This document shows, in pieces, positions 24,204-37,793 of a stretch of 64,000 bases of DNA. The stretch's first letter is position 1, and each line of letters starts with the position of its first letter. Both the position numbers and the translations under genes were made by a program. The DNA is from Pochonia chlamydosporia 170 (taxonomy: Eukaryota > Ascomycota > Sordariomycetes > Hypocreales > Clavicipitaceae). The DNA is taken from NCBI RefSeq assembly GCF_001653235.2, contig NC_035793.1, positions 1,736,001-1,800,000 of the forward strand, given 5' to 3'. The notes under the pieces were generated by a model. It did not search any database. It saw only the letters and a program-made list of their open reading frames with translations, and was not told the origin of the DNA.

Positions 24204-27200
24204 GTTCGAACATTGCTTCTCGCTTGGCATGGGAATGGTGTTTTGGGTGGGAGGAACCTTGTTTTTAGTGATACCCTATAGTACTTGTGGATTTGCAGGT
24301 ATAGCGCCAATTGAATGAGTAAATGATATGTTTTTATTGTCAAGTGTGTCCAATTGGTATTTTTGTGCCTTGGTCTTGTTAATGTGTTGCTGAGGAATAT
24401 GTCACTGTCTTTTGTTGTTGTCAATTGAGTGTTGCATTGTTGGTCGACGAGGGGAGACGTTGAATGTCGTTGAAGCTACCCGCATCAGGAAACAAGCTGC
24501 ATGACCTGATCTACACGATTCAACGCTGCATCTCAGTTCGCAGGATACCGGACTGTAACGACAGATCCAATTGACAATTACGTTTGAGTCTAGTCCATCA
24601 ATGGCAAGTTTGGTAGTCTTGCCAAACTTTCACGCCCACCCTCACAACCGCCACACCTTACAATCATCCACAGAGATGTCCTGGCCCTAAGCCTCGATGC
24701 CTTAGTTCAACGGCGACAATACACTTTTCTACGATTCATCAACGCCTTTTCATGCCTGGCGCGAAAATACCAGTGGGGTGAAATTCTCACAGGGTACCTG
24801 TTGTACCCATTACGAGTGGACGTATTTGGCTAGACGCAAGTGCGGGCTCAATTGGCAAGTCGCTTCTCAACATTTGAGTGAAATAAAAAAAAAATCTACA
24901 TCAACTGATGGGTTTGAGCACATGAATCTTTGGGCCGCCCGAAAAATTCTCGTGGCAGGTCAGAGTCAAGTGGCCGGTAATTGCGCAACCCCTGCTAGCG
25001 GTGGAAGCCAGGCCAGAACATCAAGGCTTCTATCGTCGATTTTACTGTGCAGCAACTACTACCAGGGCTGCATCTGCCAAACAGCCAGGGGGTTTGAGAG
25101 GTCTGGTTCATCTTGTTCAATTGTTCTGCCAGGGGGTTGGCACTGAGATTGGCGGTGGGAAAAAGGAGAGCATTAAGCCTGCAATCCCGTGCGACCTGCG
25201 CCGAGACAATAGCAGGGATGCAGCTGTCGTGATGTCTATTCCCAGCGGCACGGTGCACACCTGAGGCAAAGATATAGATTTATGAGGACACGATTGCATC
25301 AATCATGCAGCGCTGTATCGGCACGCACAAGCCCAGCCAAGCTTACAGGGGACCAGGGAGCTACGAGCCAGCCGTGATTGTCTCAGTGAGACTTGCAGAC
25401 TGTTGGCTGAAGCCGGCCAAGAAAAAAATAAACAAACGTCTTGGCCTGTCAGATCAATATGGACGGTCCTTGCGTGCGATGCCAAATTTCCAAGTAATTG
25501 GCGTGAGCGATCCTGTCGCTGTCGATGCCCATTCATATCATCCACGGTAAAACATCACGAAGTTCCCGGCGCTGAACGAGACTGGAAGCAAACTTTCCGT
25601 CTCATCAGCACCGCAATAAACTGTACCTGCGTCATTTTGCAGCTTCGGCTGGCGGCTCTGGCCGGCTGCAGCTAGGCTCTCTAGGGCCATGGCCTTTATT
25701 AGTACCGCCTGGCATCCGAATGCCTGGCGCCATCCGGCTGTAACCACTGCCAGGGTACGGAGTAAGGGGGGTCCGCTGTCACGTCCAATTTTGGAAGGAA
25801 AATTTTTTCCATTCCCTTGTTTGTTCGGTGCGCCGCGCGCAAAACAGTCCGGACGGAAATACAAGCATGCACACATCGCACAGCACAGGTCAAGAGACCA
25901 GATTTCAGGGTCCCACCAATAAACCATCTCAGCTGAGATCGACTGTGCCATTGGGCCGGACCGCGGCTCTGGACCCGGTAAAGGCAAAGACACACTCTGG
26001 TTTGCACCGGTTGGAAGTGATGAGATAATACCGCTCGTCACTCCCCGACCAGGTATAGTTGTTGAACACCAGTGAGGATAGAATATGCTCACTCGAATTT
26101 CCGACCGTAATCCGCACGGGGCTCCTTGATTGCGTAGTGAATCGTTATCAGGATAGGGTCACCAGATCGTCGTTCCCTGTTTTTCTGCCATCCGGGTGCT
26201 CGTCATGCCGTGTAGGATCTAGCAGTTGGTTTCTCGAGAAGACATCGAGACGCCCATGTGTCAACCAGACGTTGTCTTGCGAGCGAGAACCATCAATTCG
26301 ACGTTTTCTTTTTTCGGTGTCGTTGATTTCTCCTATTAGGCGTGGCTGGTAGTGTTCAACATCCTCAGATCGACGATGCTTGGACATTCCGATTCTCGGG
26401 TACCATTTTCCTCGGCATGCCAATTTTTGTCGCTTGTCTTGGTCCGCTGGAAGGCTTTTGCTGCTGTGCCAGTTCGGCAAAGTAAGACCTGGTCAATGTC
26501 GCTTCTTTCCGTGGCTACAGGTCGGACAAACTGCCATAGGGTGTAAGGCACGCTTTATATCCTTTTTCCTGCTTCGGTTTGCGCCCATGAATCATGTGCG
26601 CCTGGCGTATCCCGCAATATGAGAAGCGTGTCCCATTGTTTATCATCCTGATTCTCTCATCCGCTCTGCTTTCATTGCTTCATGCGTAAACAGAGATTCT
26701 GAGCGGGACTTTTCGCCCCCTTTTCGGTCAGTCGTGAACATCCGCCGAGCGGTTTCACATAACCGAGCTCATTCTCTATCCATGCCTCCAATCCACACAT
26801 GTGGACACTCACGATCCACCCACGTGTCAGGCGCAGTCGTTGGAAGTCTTGTCGTGAGCTTTGAGCCTTGCTGTCGCACCCATGACAATCCATCAACGGG
26901 AACCGCCAAGTGGGGCTCACACCCTGTCGCAACTTGGACGGCGGTGGAGCCTATTTGTAGCCTCATTGCCTCATCCCTTCCAGATCCGGGACCTGTGATC
27001 AAAGCTTATCAGTTTGATATCGCGTTTTTTTTTTCTTCATGCCTCAGACACCACGGCCATGATATCCACAAGCAAATTTTCATCCACTCTCCTTTCCCGA
27101 AGCCAAGGTCGCCCTCGAAATCTGTGACTTCATCGACTTGCAATTCGTATCTTTGTAAACGTGTATATAATAATAAAATAAATATTCTCGTCGTTGCGTT

Positions 27201-27757
27201 GGCGTCGATGAATAGGGTCATTCCGTTGAATTCGACGTTTGCGAATTGGATCAAAGCTCTGGCGCCCCCAAAACCACAACCCAACTGCTCATGATTCATG
27301 GCCCACCAATGTAAGTGCGTAAACAGCAACAAACACCTCAGGCCATGAAACTCCATCTTGCTCATCCATCTTTCGTACACCCCCGTCATCATTTCTTCTG
27401 GTGTACCCACCCGACTTCCCCCGAGAGGCTACCAACCCGTGTAAAGCCTCCATTCTCCGTCGAGATTCGCACCCATTGACGGTTGCTGTTTGCTGTGAAA
27501 ATCTCGCTGCCTCATATTCCAGCATCTCCGAAGCTGCCTCATTCTCACAGTTGCCCCGGCTCACTCTCGAACCCCCTTTGCCCCATTGCCCCCAGGTGGA
27601 ACCTTTTTCTGCTCGCTTTCCCAGCTCCAACCTTTTCCTCTCTTCCCTTTTCTTCCCTCAGCTCTGCTCTCTCTCGATCTTCCTAACCTTTGCTTTCAAC
27701 CTCACAAGTCAACTTCCCACCCTCAAACACCACTCTCCCCTCACAACCACAATCACA
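24204..27757. other. Gene-free spacer (3.6 kb)
   Basis: No supported gene. The longest frames (26092-25538 minus, 184 codons; 26734-27294 plus, 186 codons) show no domain, no signal peptide and no conserved pattern. The last 150 bp before 27757 are strongly pyrimidine-rich (CTTTTCCTCTCTTCCC and similar), as in promoters of highly expressed fungal genes, and belong to ATP9. Confidence 0.5.
27600..27757 (+). promoter_or_regulatory. Pyrimidine-rich core promoter and leader of ATP9
   Basis: The coding strand is dominated by C and T from 27600 to the ATG (for example TCCTCTCTTCCCTTTTCTTC), a hallmark of strongly transcribed filamentous-fungal genes, with transcription usually starting at the end of the tract. 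It ends in a CAA-rich start context (CACAATCACAATGG). The start point itself is inferred. Confidence 0.5.
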
Positions 27758-30996
<3,239 letters not shown>

Positions 30997-33727
30997 TCAC
31001 TTCCTAAAAGTAGCGCTCCTCTCCCCCCTAACAGGCGGCATCTTCCTCGCCCCCTTGATCTCATCATCGCCCGTCTTCGAATACGGATCAAACACCTTCT
31101 TCTGTTCTCTCGGTCCACCCTGTGCAGCCTGTCCGCGATTCGCATGCATAACCGACGCAGCTGTGCTGTAATCAAACGGCACAGCCTTGTACTTCTTCGT
31201 ATGCTCTTCCTGAACTTGTTGTCGCTTCTGTTGCTTCTTAGCTTTTCTGGCTAGCTTAGTTTCTCGCTTCTTGGCGAGTTCGACGTCTTCTTGCTTTTGT
31301 TGTTGCTTTTGCTTTTGTTTCTGGCGGCGCTCCAGTTGGCGTTGTTTCTTGTTCTTTTTCGGTGGGTTATCCTCTATAGTTATGACGCCGTTGGCGTCGG
31401 CGATGGGGATGTCCTCTTCGACTGCGGCTTCTGGCTCTTGATCTGCTTCTGAGTCTGAGTCTGAATCTGATCCACTGGATGAAGTTTCATCCTCTTGATC
31501 TGGCTCCGACTCGGGCTTCCGTTTTCTTCCTCTCTTCAGTGTGAATTCTTCATCTGCATCATCTGCCTCAGACTTGGCTTTCGGTGTTTGCGTTGTTGAG
31601 GGAACTTCTTCTACGACCTGCTCGGCAACTTCTTCCTCCTGCGCTCCATCAACGATGGCTGAGTCTTCAACAAATCGTTGCCAGGGGAAAGGTATATTGC
31701 CCTCCAGATGTGAAGATGACGCCTTTGGTTGTTCCCACCGTGAACTTATGGGCATTCCACCGAAGAGTCTTGACTGAGGCATTGTCGCTACGGAAACTTC
31801 GGGCCCTTCCAGGATTGGTAGTTCCACCCGTTCTCGGGCAAGCTTTGGCAGTCTTCCCTTGATTATTGATTCGGGTGCAAGAGTCGTGAAGAACTGCATC
31901 AAGCTTGGTCCACCTTCGGCCTTGGCCGCTTGAACCCGCGCCCAAATGTCATTCAGTCGGATTCTTGCAAGCGGTGCAGCGAGAGGTAAGAGACTATGCA
32001 AAGCCTTGACATCGGGGGGGTTGACGCGCGCAATCTCAGTGACATGGGTTGAGCCCAATACAAAGTTGGGGCTTTCGTCTTCTTGCCTTGCGGTTTCGTC
32101 TCTCCATTTCCATAATGCTTTGAATACAGCAAACTGTTCCCCATTCAAGGCCAGGTGGGAATTCTTGAAAACGTAATTGTACCAGCCTCTGGATCCCTCG
32201 CCTGTGGTCTCGTTGTAGCCTGGATGCTCATGTCGCGAGAGCGCTAGATCTCTAGATCGTTGTAATGCCAGACTGATGTAGTCTTTTTCCGGATCGCTTC
32301 TATCCGAAGCGTCGACTAGTTCATTACGTACATTGTCATAGATGTAAAGCAGATAGTGCGTGTCTGATCGAGCATAAAACAACATTTCTTGGGGAATGGG
32401 TCTAATTTGGTTTAGTAAACAGTCTCTCTTGTTCTGGCTATAAGCCCAACTTACCGTATTCTCCAGTCAGCCAACTGGTATTGTTTATCGGCATCAAAGT
32501 TGACAAATTTGGAAAGCAAAAAAGCCAAACTTCTGCCAGGGTAATTGAGAAGTTCACAAGCAAAGAAAGTATCGAATAGGCCATTGATATAAAGACCCAG
32601 GTCTCGTTGCAGCCAAACCATGTCCATGTAAGCACCATGGAAGACCTAAACAAGAGTTAATAGGTTTGGGTTTGCGGTTAAGAAAATCATCACATTGCGG
32701 TCAATCCTTACCTTGATGATACTGGGATCCGCAAACACTTCGTTGAGAACCTCGAGCTTGTGTCGCCAGGGCTGCAGGGTGTCCACAATCCAGTCTCTTT
32801 CCCGAGTGCTCACTTGCATCAAGCAAACAAGGCCTGTGTATGTGCGGAAATCGTGGTGTTCCAAGTCGACGGCAATTTCCTTTGCCTTCTTGAGTTCTTC
32901 CAACATCTTAAGGACCCCTTCATATGTATCTACCCATGTAGCCTTGGTCGAGTCGGCTGGTTGGGAGGGTACAGGGTCGTGCTTCTGGAACGCTCGCTCT
33001 GGATACTTCATGCTCGTGATTTCCTTTTCGTAAGGATGCCTATATCTGTGGCAATGTTAGTGGTGTGACTAGAGTGCACAACTTTTTGGTTCGTACGCAC
33101 TGGGCTGTGCCATCTTCGGCTGGGGCTGTGACAAGGCTCTTTTCTAATGAAACGGTCGCATGCGGCTTTTTGGAGAGAATCGGCTTCCACGGCCCAGTAG
33201 GAAAGTTGTCTGGTTTAAGTTCGAACTTGGTCTGGGGCTTCGTAACATTGGCATTTCGGATGACCTTGCCGGTTGACTTGGCTCGTTTTGATTTGGAGCC
33301 CTGGAGGGAGCATGTCAGTATGTGGCATGGGAACCCGGTACGATAAACTGAGGATGTGACTTACGGCATCCGTGCTAGGAGGCTCTTTTCGCTTGACCAA
33401 GCCAGTGTATTCATCCAGAGCAGTGTCTGCCTTCTCCAGGACAGAGTCCACCACGTCTACAATGGACTGCCAGCTCATATCAATGTCCTCTGCATCTTCG
33501 AGTCTCGGCGCTTTGACTCCGCACGCTTTGGCCGCCGACTGCAATAGGCGCGTAGAGAGTTCTAGGACTCGAGCGGACTTGTCGTCAAGTTGTTCTGCGA
33601 CATCGGGGTTTACCGTTCGCTGGAAGCCTAGATCCTCGGCGGCGATGCGATTGACGGATTTGACTGTCGAGACTAGGGATTTTTGAATACCCTCTTGAAG
33701 GGACTTGAAATCCTGGGGAGTCTCCAT
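30997..33727 (-). CDS. RRP6: Exosome 3'-5' exoribonuclease RRP6 (PM/Scl-100)
   Basis: The nuclear exosome's distributive 3'-5' exonuclease, which trims 5.8S rRNA and snoRNAs and degrades aberrant transcripts. Five exons: 33727-33365, 33300-33101, 33045-32712, 32645-32455 and 32401-30997 (introns of 64, 55, 66 and 53 bp), giving 830 residues. Order of parts: an N-terminal PMC2NT-type region (about 1-110); the DEDD-Y nuclease with Asp248 and Glu250 in [12 protein letters not shown], Asp307 in [13 protein letters not shown], and Tyr372 and Asp376 in [10 protein letters not shown]; an HRDC domain ([20 protein letters not shown]); then an acidic and a Lys/Gln-rich tail. All five catalytic residues are present. 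The second intron uses the donor GTGCGT, which is needed to give the conserved YRHPYEKEI. The divergent neighbour is TPS1. Confidence 0.95.
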
Positions 33728-34063
33728 GATGGCAGCGCGTTGACTGCCGACGGAGGTTGATCTGATTATTGCGACGGTGATGCCGCTTGCAAGGTGAAGA
33801 CGATCAAAAATTCGGGCATGGAGCATTGGGAGCCTTATCGATAAGAGTTAAGTGGCTGCTGGGGCGTCTGGGGGGCTGTCCGCTGCATGTGTGCTGTGGC
33901 TGTAGGCGCAGTGGTCTTGTGGCAACTGAATACAAAACCAGCATTGAAAACCAAAATCTAGGTCGAGATACACCGTCAATCCAGTCTGTGTCTCTGTAAA
34001 CATGTGATTGCAGCATTACGAGCAATTATGTGATAGAAAAACAAGGCTTATGTATGCTATGAC

Positions 34064-34211
34064 TACGGTCTGTGGTAAAAAGTATTTGACCACATATAGG
34101 TACTGGGTATACATCGACATAGCTCAATATTCCTCAGCACACAACGCGGCATGGAATTTTCTGATACCTTTCCCTTCAAAGTTGTTCAAATACTTTTGAC
34201 CGCCCACTGTA
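34064..34211. mobile_element. Short Tc1/mariner-like inverted-repeat element (MITE), copy A
   Basis: A 148 bp unit bounded by TA on both sides. The right end, read outward-in, is TACAGTGGGCGGTCAAAAGT; the left end is TACGGTCTGTGGTAAAAAGT. Both continue with ATTTG, so the termini form an imperfect inverted repeat of about 25 bp. CAGTGGnnGGTCAAAAGTAT-type ends and a TA target are usual for Tc1/mariner elements. The interior has no open frame. The same sequence occurs at 43086-43210, sharing CTCAATAT, GCACACAACGCGG and GATACCTTTCC. A non-autonomous element moved by a transposase elsewhere is the best reading. Confidence 0.78.
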
Positions 34212-35391
34212 GACGCTAGAGGAAAAACGTCAAAGATTTGGATACCATGTCTGTCTGGTAAGGTCTGGTCTGAGGAATCTTGTATGGCATAGCCTGTTCC
34301 TTCCATACCTAGGTATCTGGGCAACTCGGTGAAATAGTACTTGACACAAACCTAACGCACGACTGTGCAAAACAACAGATGCTGCAATGGAGATCTCCGC
34401 ATCAAATGTTAAATGGAAATATTGCATTTCATTTTTTTTTTACGCAAACGGACAAAGGAACTGGACTTGCGCGGCAATGCACGGATGGAGGGAGCCTGCT
34501 GCCCATGTGCATAAACGGTAGGTCAAATGGTATCCGAGAATGCGAGCAACATGGTACAGATGTACAGATGAGCCATGTCCCCGTTTGATTGAGTGCATTA
34601 CGACGCTGAGTGTTGGAGCCCAAGTGTTAAATCGCGCTCTCTGTCACATTTTGGGAATTATACAGGCAGAGTACATGCATGGTGAGATGTTGGTGGACGT
34701 TTGACAGAAAGGAAAGACGCTTCCCGACAAGCTGCGAGGAATCTTGAGTTTCATCGCACATTGACACTACAGCACGACCGGCATACAAGGACGCAAGTTT
34801 CAACCATGTTTTGGATCGGCATGAAATCACAGGCGATTGATGGTTAAGGTAATTCGTTCCCAACATTGAACCCTGGTCGCCTCAAGCTCAATGGTCAAGT
34901 CCCTGCTTGACAGGCAGTCCCACAGCCTCGATTACATCAAGAGTACGTACTTGACGTTATACGGACCAAAGCAGGAGGATTTCCTCCGAACTTTAGAAGA
35001 GACCTGCATGCACTTTCAGAATCTGTCATATAATACAAAACCATATGGATACTTGCGAATCAAGTTTTCTTTTCAACGACGCAGCTTAAACCCCAGCCGA
35101 ATAATTATGCATGCTTCTGCATTTGTCAAAGTGCCATTCCTACCCGACGTCTTTGTCCAACTCAGTCATCCCTCATCCATGGTCTTTGTTACCTCGCAAT
35201 CATATCGACCCCACGTTGCTTCCCTCTAGCCGCCTCACCCCGCCAAAGGAGCAAATATTCCCTGCTTGACACTACATGCAAGGTGCTGGTCGAAGCTCCT
35301 CAATCAGACAGAGACCTGATAAAGTAAGAGAGGAAAAAAAAAACTGGGCTCAAGCTTTTCTTGGTTGGGCGCCGCCACTAGCGACAACAGT

Positions 35392-35428
35392 GACCTCTTG
35401 ACCTCTTGACCTCTTGACCTCGACCCCT
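35392..35428. repeat. GACCTCTT tandem repeat with an adjacent CCCCT (STRE-like) site
   Basis: Three exact copies of GACCTCTT (35392-35415) are followed by GACCTCG and, at 35424-35428, by CCCCT, the core of the stress response element bound by Msn2/4-type and related C2H2 factors. The block lies about 285-320 bp upstream of the TPS1 start. TPS1 is stress-induced in many fungi; a single short motif is weak evidence on its own. Confidence 0.55.
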
Positions 35429-35710
35429 CCTTCCCTGCCAGCTCCATCCATCTAAGCTACTTCAACTGCCACTTTGATGTGTCTGTCGCAAATCTGACAA
35501 TCAGCGGCGAATTTCCAGAGCTTTCAACCTCTGCTCTTCCTCCTCTTTCAACAAACAAAACATCACACCTCGTCAGCTGCTACTATCTATTTTGGTGCAG
35601 ACTACAAAGTCCCCAGCTACGAGCGGTCGTACCCCAGCGTACATTAGTTTCACTTACACAGCTGCACCAGCTAGCTACCTGCTGTCAACGTCCAAGCAAC
35701 ACAGGCAAGA

Positions 35711-37334
35711 ATGACGGCCGAAGCCACCATCGCAGATGGCCAAGCGCCAGAAATCCACGGCCGACTTCTCCTCCTCTCAAATCGTCTCCCCATCACCATC
35801 AAGCGCTCCGATGATGGCAGCTACACATTCTCCATGTCCTCCGGCGGTCTGGTCACTGGTCTTAGTGGCCTCAGCAAAACCACCAGCTTCCAGTGGTACG
35901 GATGGCCAGGTCTCGAGGTTCCTGACAATGAAGTCGAGGGCATGAAACAGCGCCTCAAGGATGAATACGGCGCACACCCAGTATTCATTGACGACGAAGT
36001 TGCCGACAGACACTACAATGGCTTTTCAAGTATAGCTCTCCCCCAAAGCACACCTGCTATACACGAGAATAACATCAACTAACTTTGTTTCTTCGAAAGA
36101 CTCCATCCTATGGCCTCTTTTCCACTACCACCCCGGCGAAATCACCTTTGACGAATCCGCATGGGCAGCATACCAACAAGTAAACCACCTCTTCGCCCAG
36201 ACCGTCATCAAGGACGTCCAGGACGGTGACCTCATCTGGGTCCACGACTACCACCTCATGCTCCTCCCGCAAATGCTTCGCGAAGAAATCGCAAAGACTG
36301 GCAAAAAAGTAAAGATTGGCTTCTTCTTGCATACGCCCTTCCCCAGCAGCGAAATCTACCGCATCCTCCCCGTCCGCGAGCCCTTGCTCCGCGGCCTCCT
36401 GGACTGCGACCTCATCGGCTTCCACACCTACGACTATGCGCGCCACTTTCTGAGCAGCTGCTCTCGCATCTTGGGCACGCACACCACTCCCAACGGCGTA
36501 GACTGGAACGGACGCTTCGTCACTATTGGCGCATTCCCCATTGGCATCGACCCTGAAAAGTTTGTAGAAGGACTGAAGAAGCCGTCCGTGCAGGAACGTA
36601 TCGCTACGCTGAACCGCAAATTCGAAGGCGTAAAGCTGATTGTCGGCGTCGACAGACTAGATTACATCAAGGGCGTGCCTCAGAAACTACACGCCCTCGA
36701 GGTCTTTCTCACAGAACACCCCGAGTGGATTGGTAAAATCGTCCTTGTGCAAGTCGCCGTCCCCTCGCGCCAAGACGTTGAAGAGTATCAAAACCTCCGC
36801 GCCGTCGTCAACGAACTCGTGGGCCGTATCAACGGTAAATTCGGCACCATTGAATTCATGCCCATCCACTTCCTCCACCAGTCCGTCTCCTTTGACGAAT
36901 TGACCGCCCTCTACGCCGTATCAGACGTGTGTCTCGTCTCGTCTACCCGCGATGGCATGAACCTCGTCTCCTACGAATACATTGCCACGCAGCAAGAACG
37001 ACACGGCGTCATGATCCTCTCTGAATTCACTGGTGCCGCGCAATCCCTCAACGGGAGTCTCATTGTCAATCCCTGGAATACAGAGGAACTAGCCAATGCC
37101 ATCCACGACGCCGTCACAATGAGCCCCGAGCAAAGAGCCGCCAATTATAAGAAATTAGAGCGCTATGTCTTCAAATACACCAGTGCCTGGTGGGGCACCA
37201 GCTTCGTCTCTGAAATGACTCGCCTTGACTCGAATAATGTCCAGCCCAAGACTTTGCGAAACGTGTCGGGTGCGGTTGTCGGACCAGGGGAAGAGGAAGA
37301 TGAGGCTGTTTCTCCTACTCAGAACAATCCATAG
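35711..37334 (+). CDS. TPS1: Trehalose-6-phosphate synthase (UDP-forming)
   Basis: Joins UDP-glucose and glucose-6-phosphate to trehalose-6-phosphate, the first step of trehalose synthesis (glycosyltransferase family 20), in the cytosol. Exons are 35711-36029 and 36100-37334 (70 bp intron, phase 1, with a CTAAC branch site), giving 517 residues, the usual length for a stand-alone TPS1 without a phosphatase domain. Signatures in order: LLLLSNRLPITIKR, the glucose-6-phosphate-binding region around FQWYGWPG, VHDYHLMLLPQMLR, GFFLHTPFPSSEIYR, GVDRLDYIKGVPQKL and CLVSSTRDGMNLVSYEYIAT, which lines the UDP-glucose site. The last 35 residues after SEMTRLDSNN are variable and acidic. It also limits glycolytic influx in yeast through its product. 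It is convergent with VID27, 459 bp away. Confidence 0.97.
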
Positions 37335-37793
37335 AGCTATCATCATGCCTTGTCTTGTTCTTGAGAGGTACTTTCCATGCTGGCGTGTTTAGACTAAACT
37401 CATAATTTTATAAAAGATGATTGGAATTTTGGACTGGCGAAAAAGAGGAATGACTTAGTACAATGTAGCGAATGGAGTTACGGAATAGCATCACATTATT
37501 TTATAAAAACACACAATGGGTCTTGATTTGTGAACGGTATTATGTTGCTATCTAACTACCTAGGATTAATGACCGTCATTTCAGTTCCGTGACGTGAGGC
37601 AAATCATGTCACAGTACATGATAACGGCCCAACATGTGTAAGAATACTGCAAATCTGCAGTGTGTGGTATCAAAAAACGCATTACTTCATAAATAGACAT
37701 TGGGGAATTCAACCGCACTGTGCACCCCGACGAGAGTTAATAAATAAAGCGCACATCCCAGCAGTCCACAGCCTTGAACCCCCCATATATTAC
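37335..37793. other. Convergent spacer between TPS1 and VID27 (0.46 kb)
   Basis: AT-rich 3' flanks of two convergent genes. No gene or repeat is apparent. Confidence 0.6.

Larger units (their letters stand above)
33728..35710. other. Divergent spacer between RRP6 and TPS1 (2.0 kb)
   Basis: It should hold both promoters. It also contains a short inverted-repeat element (34064-34211), a GACCTCTT tandem repeat (35392-35422) and a CCCCT stress-type site (35424-35428). No gene is supported. Confidence 0.6.

Noticed and set aside
25538..26092. 184-codon minus-strand frame
   Set aside because: No recognisable motif and no supporting splice pattern; shadow frames of similar length exist on the other strand.
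26734..27294. 186-codon plus-strand frame upstream of ATP9
   Set aside because: No domain or signal peptide is visible, the composition drifts along its length and it overlaps AT-rich sequence; treated as chance.
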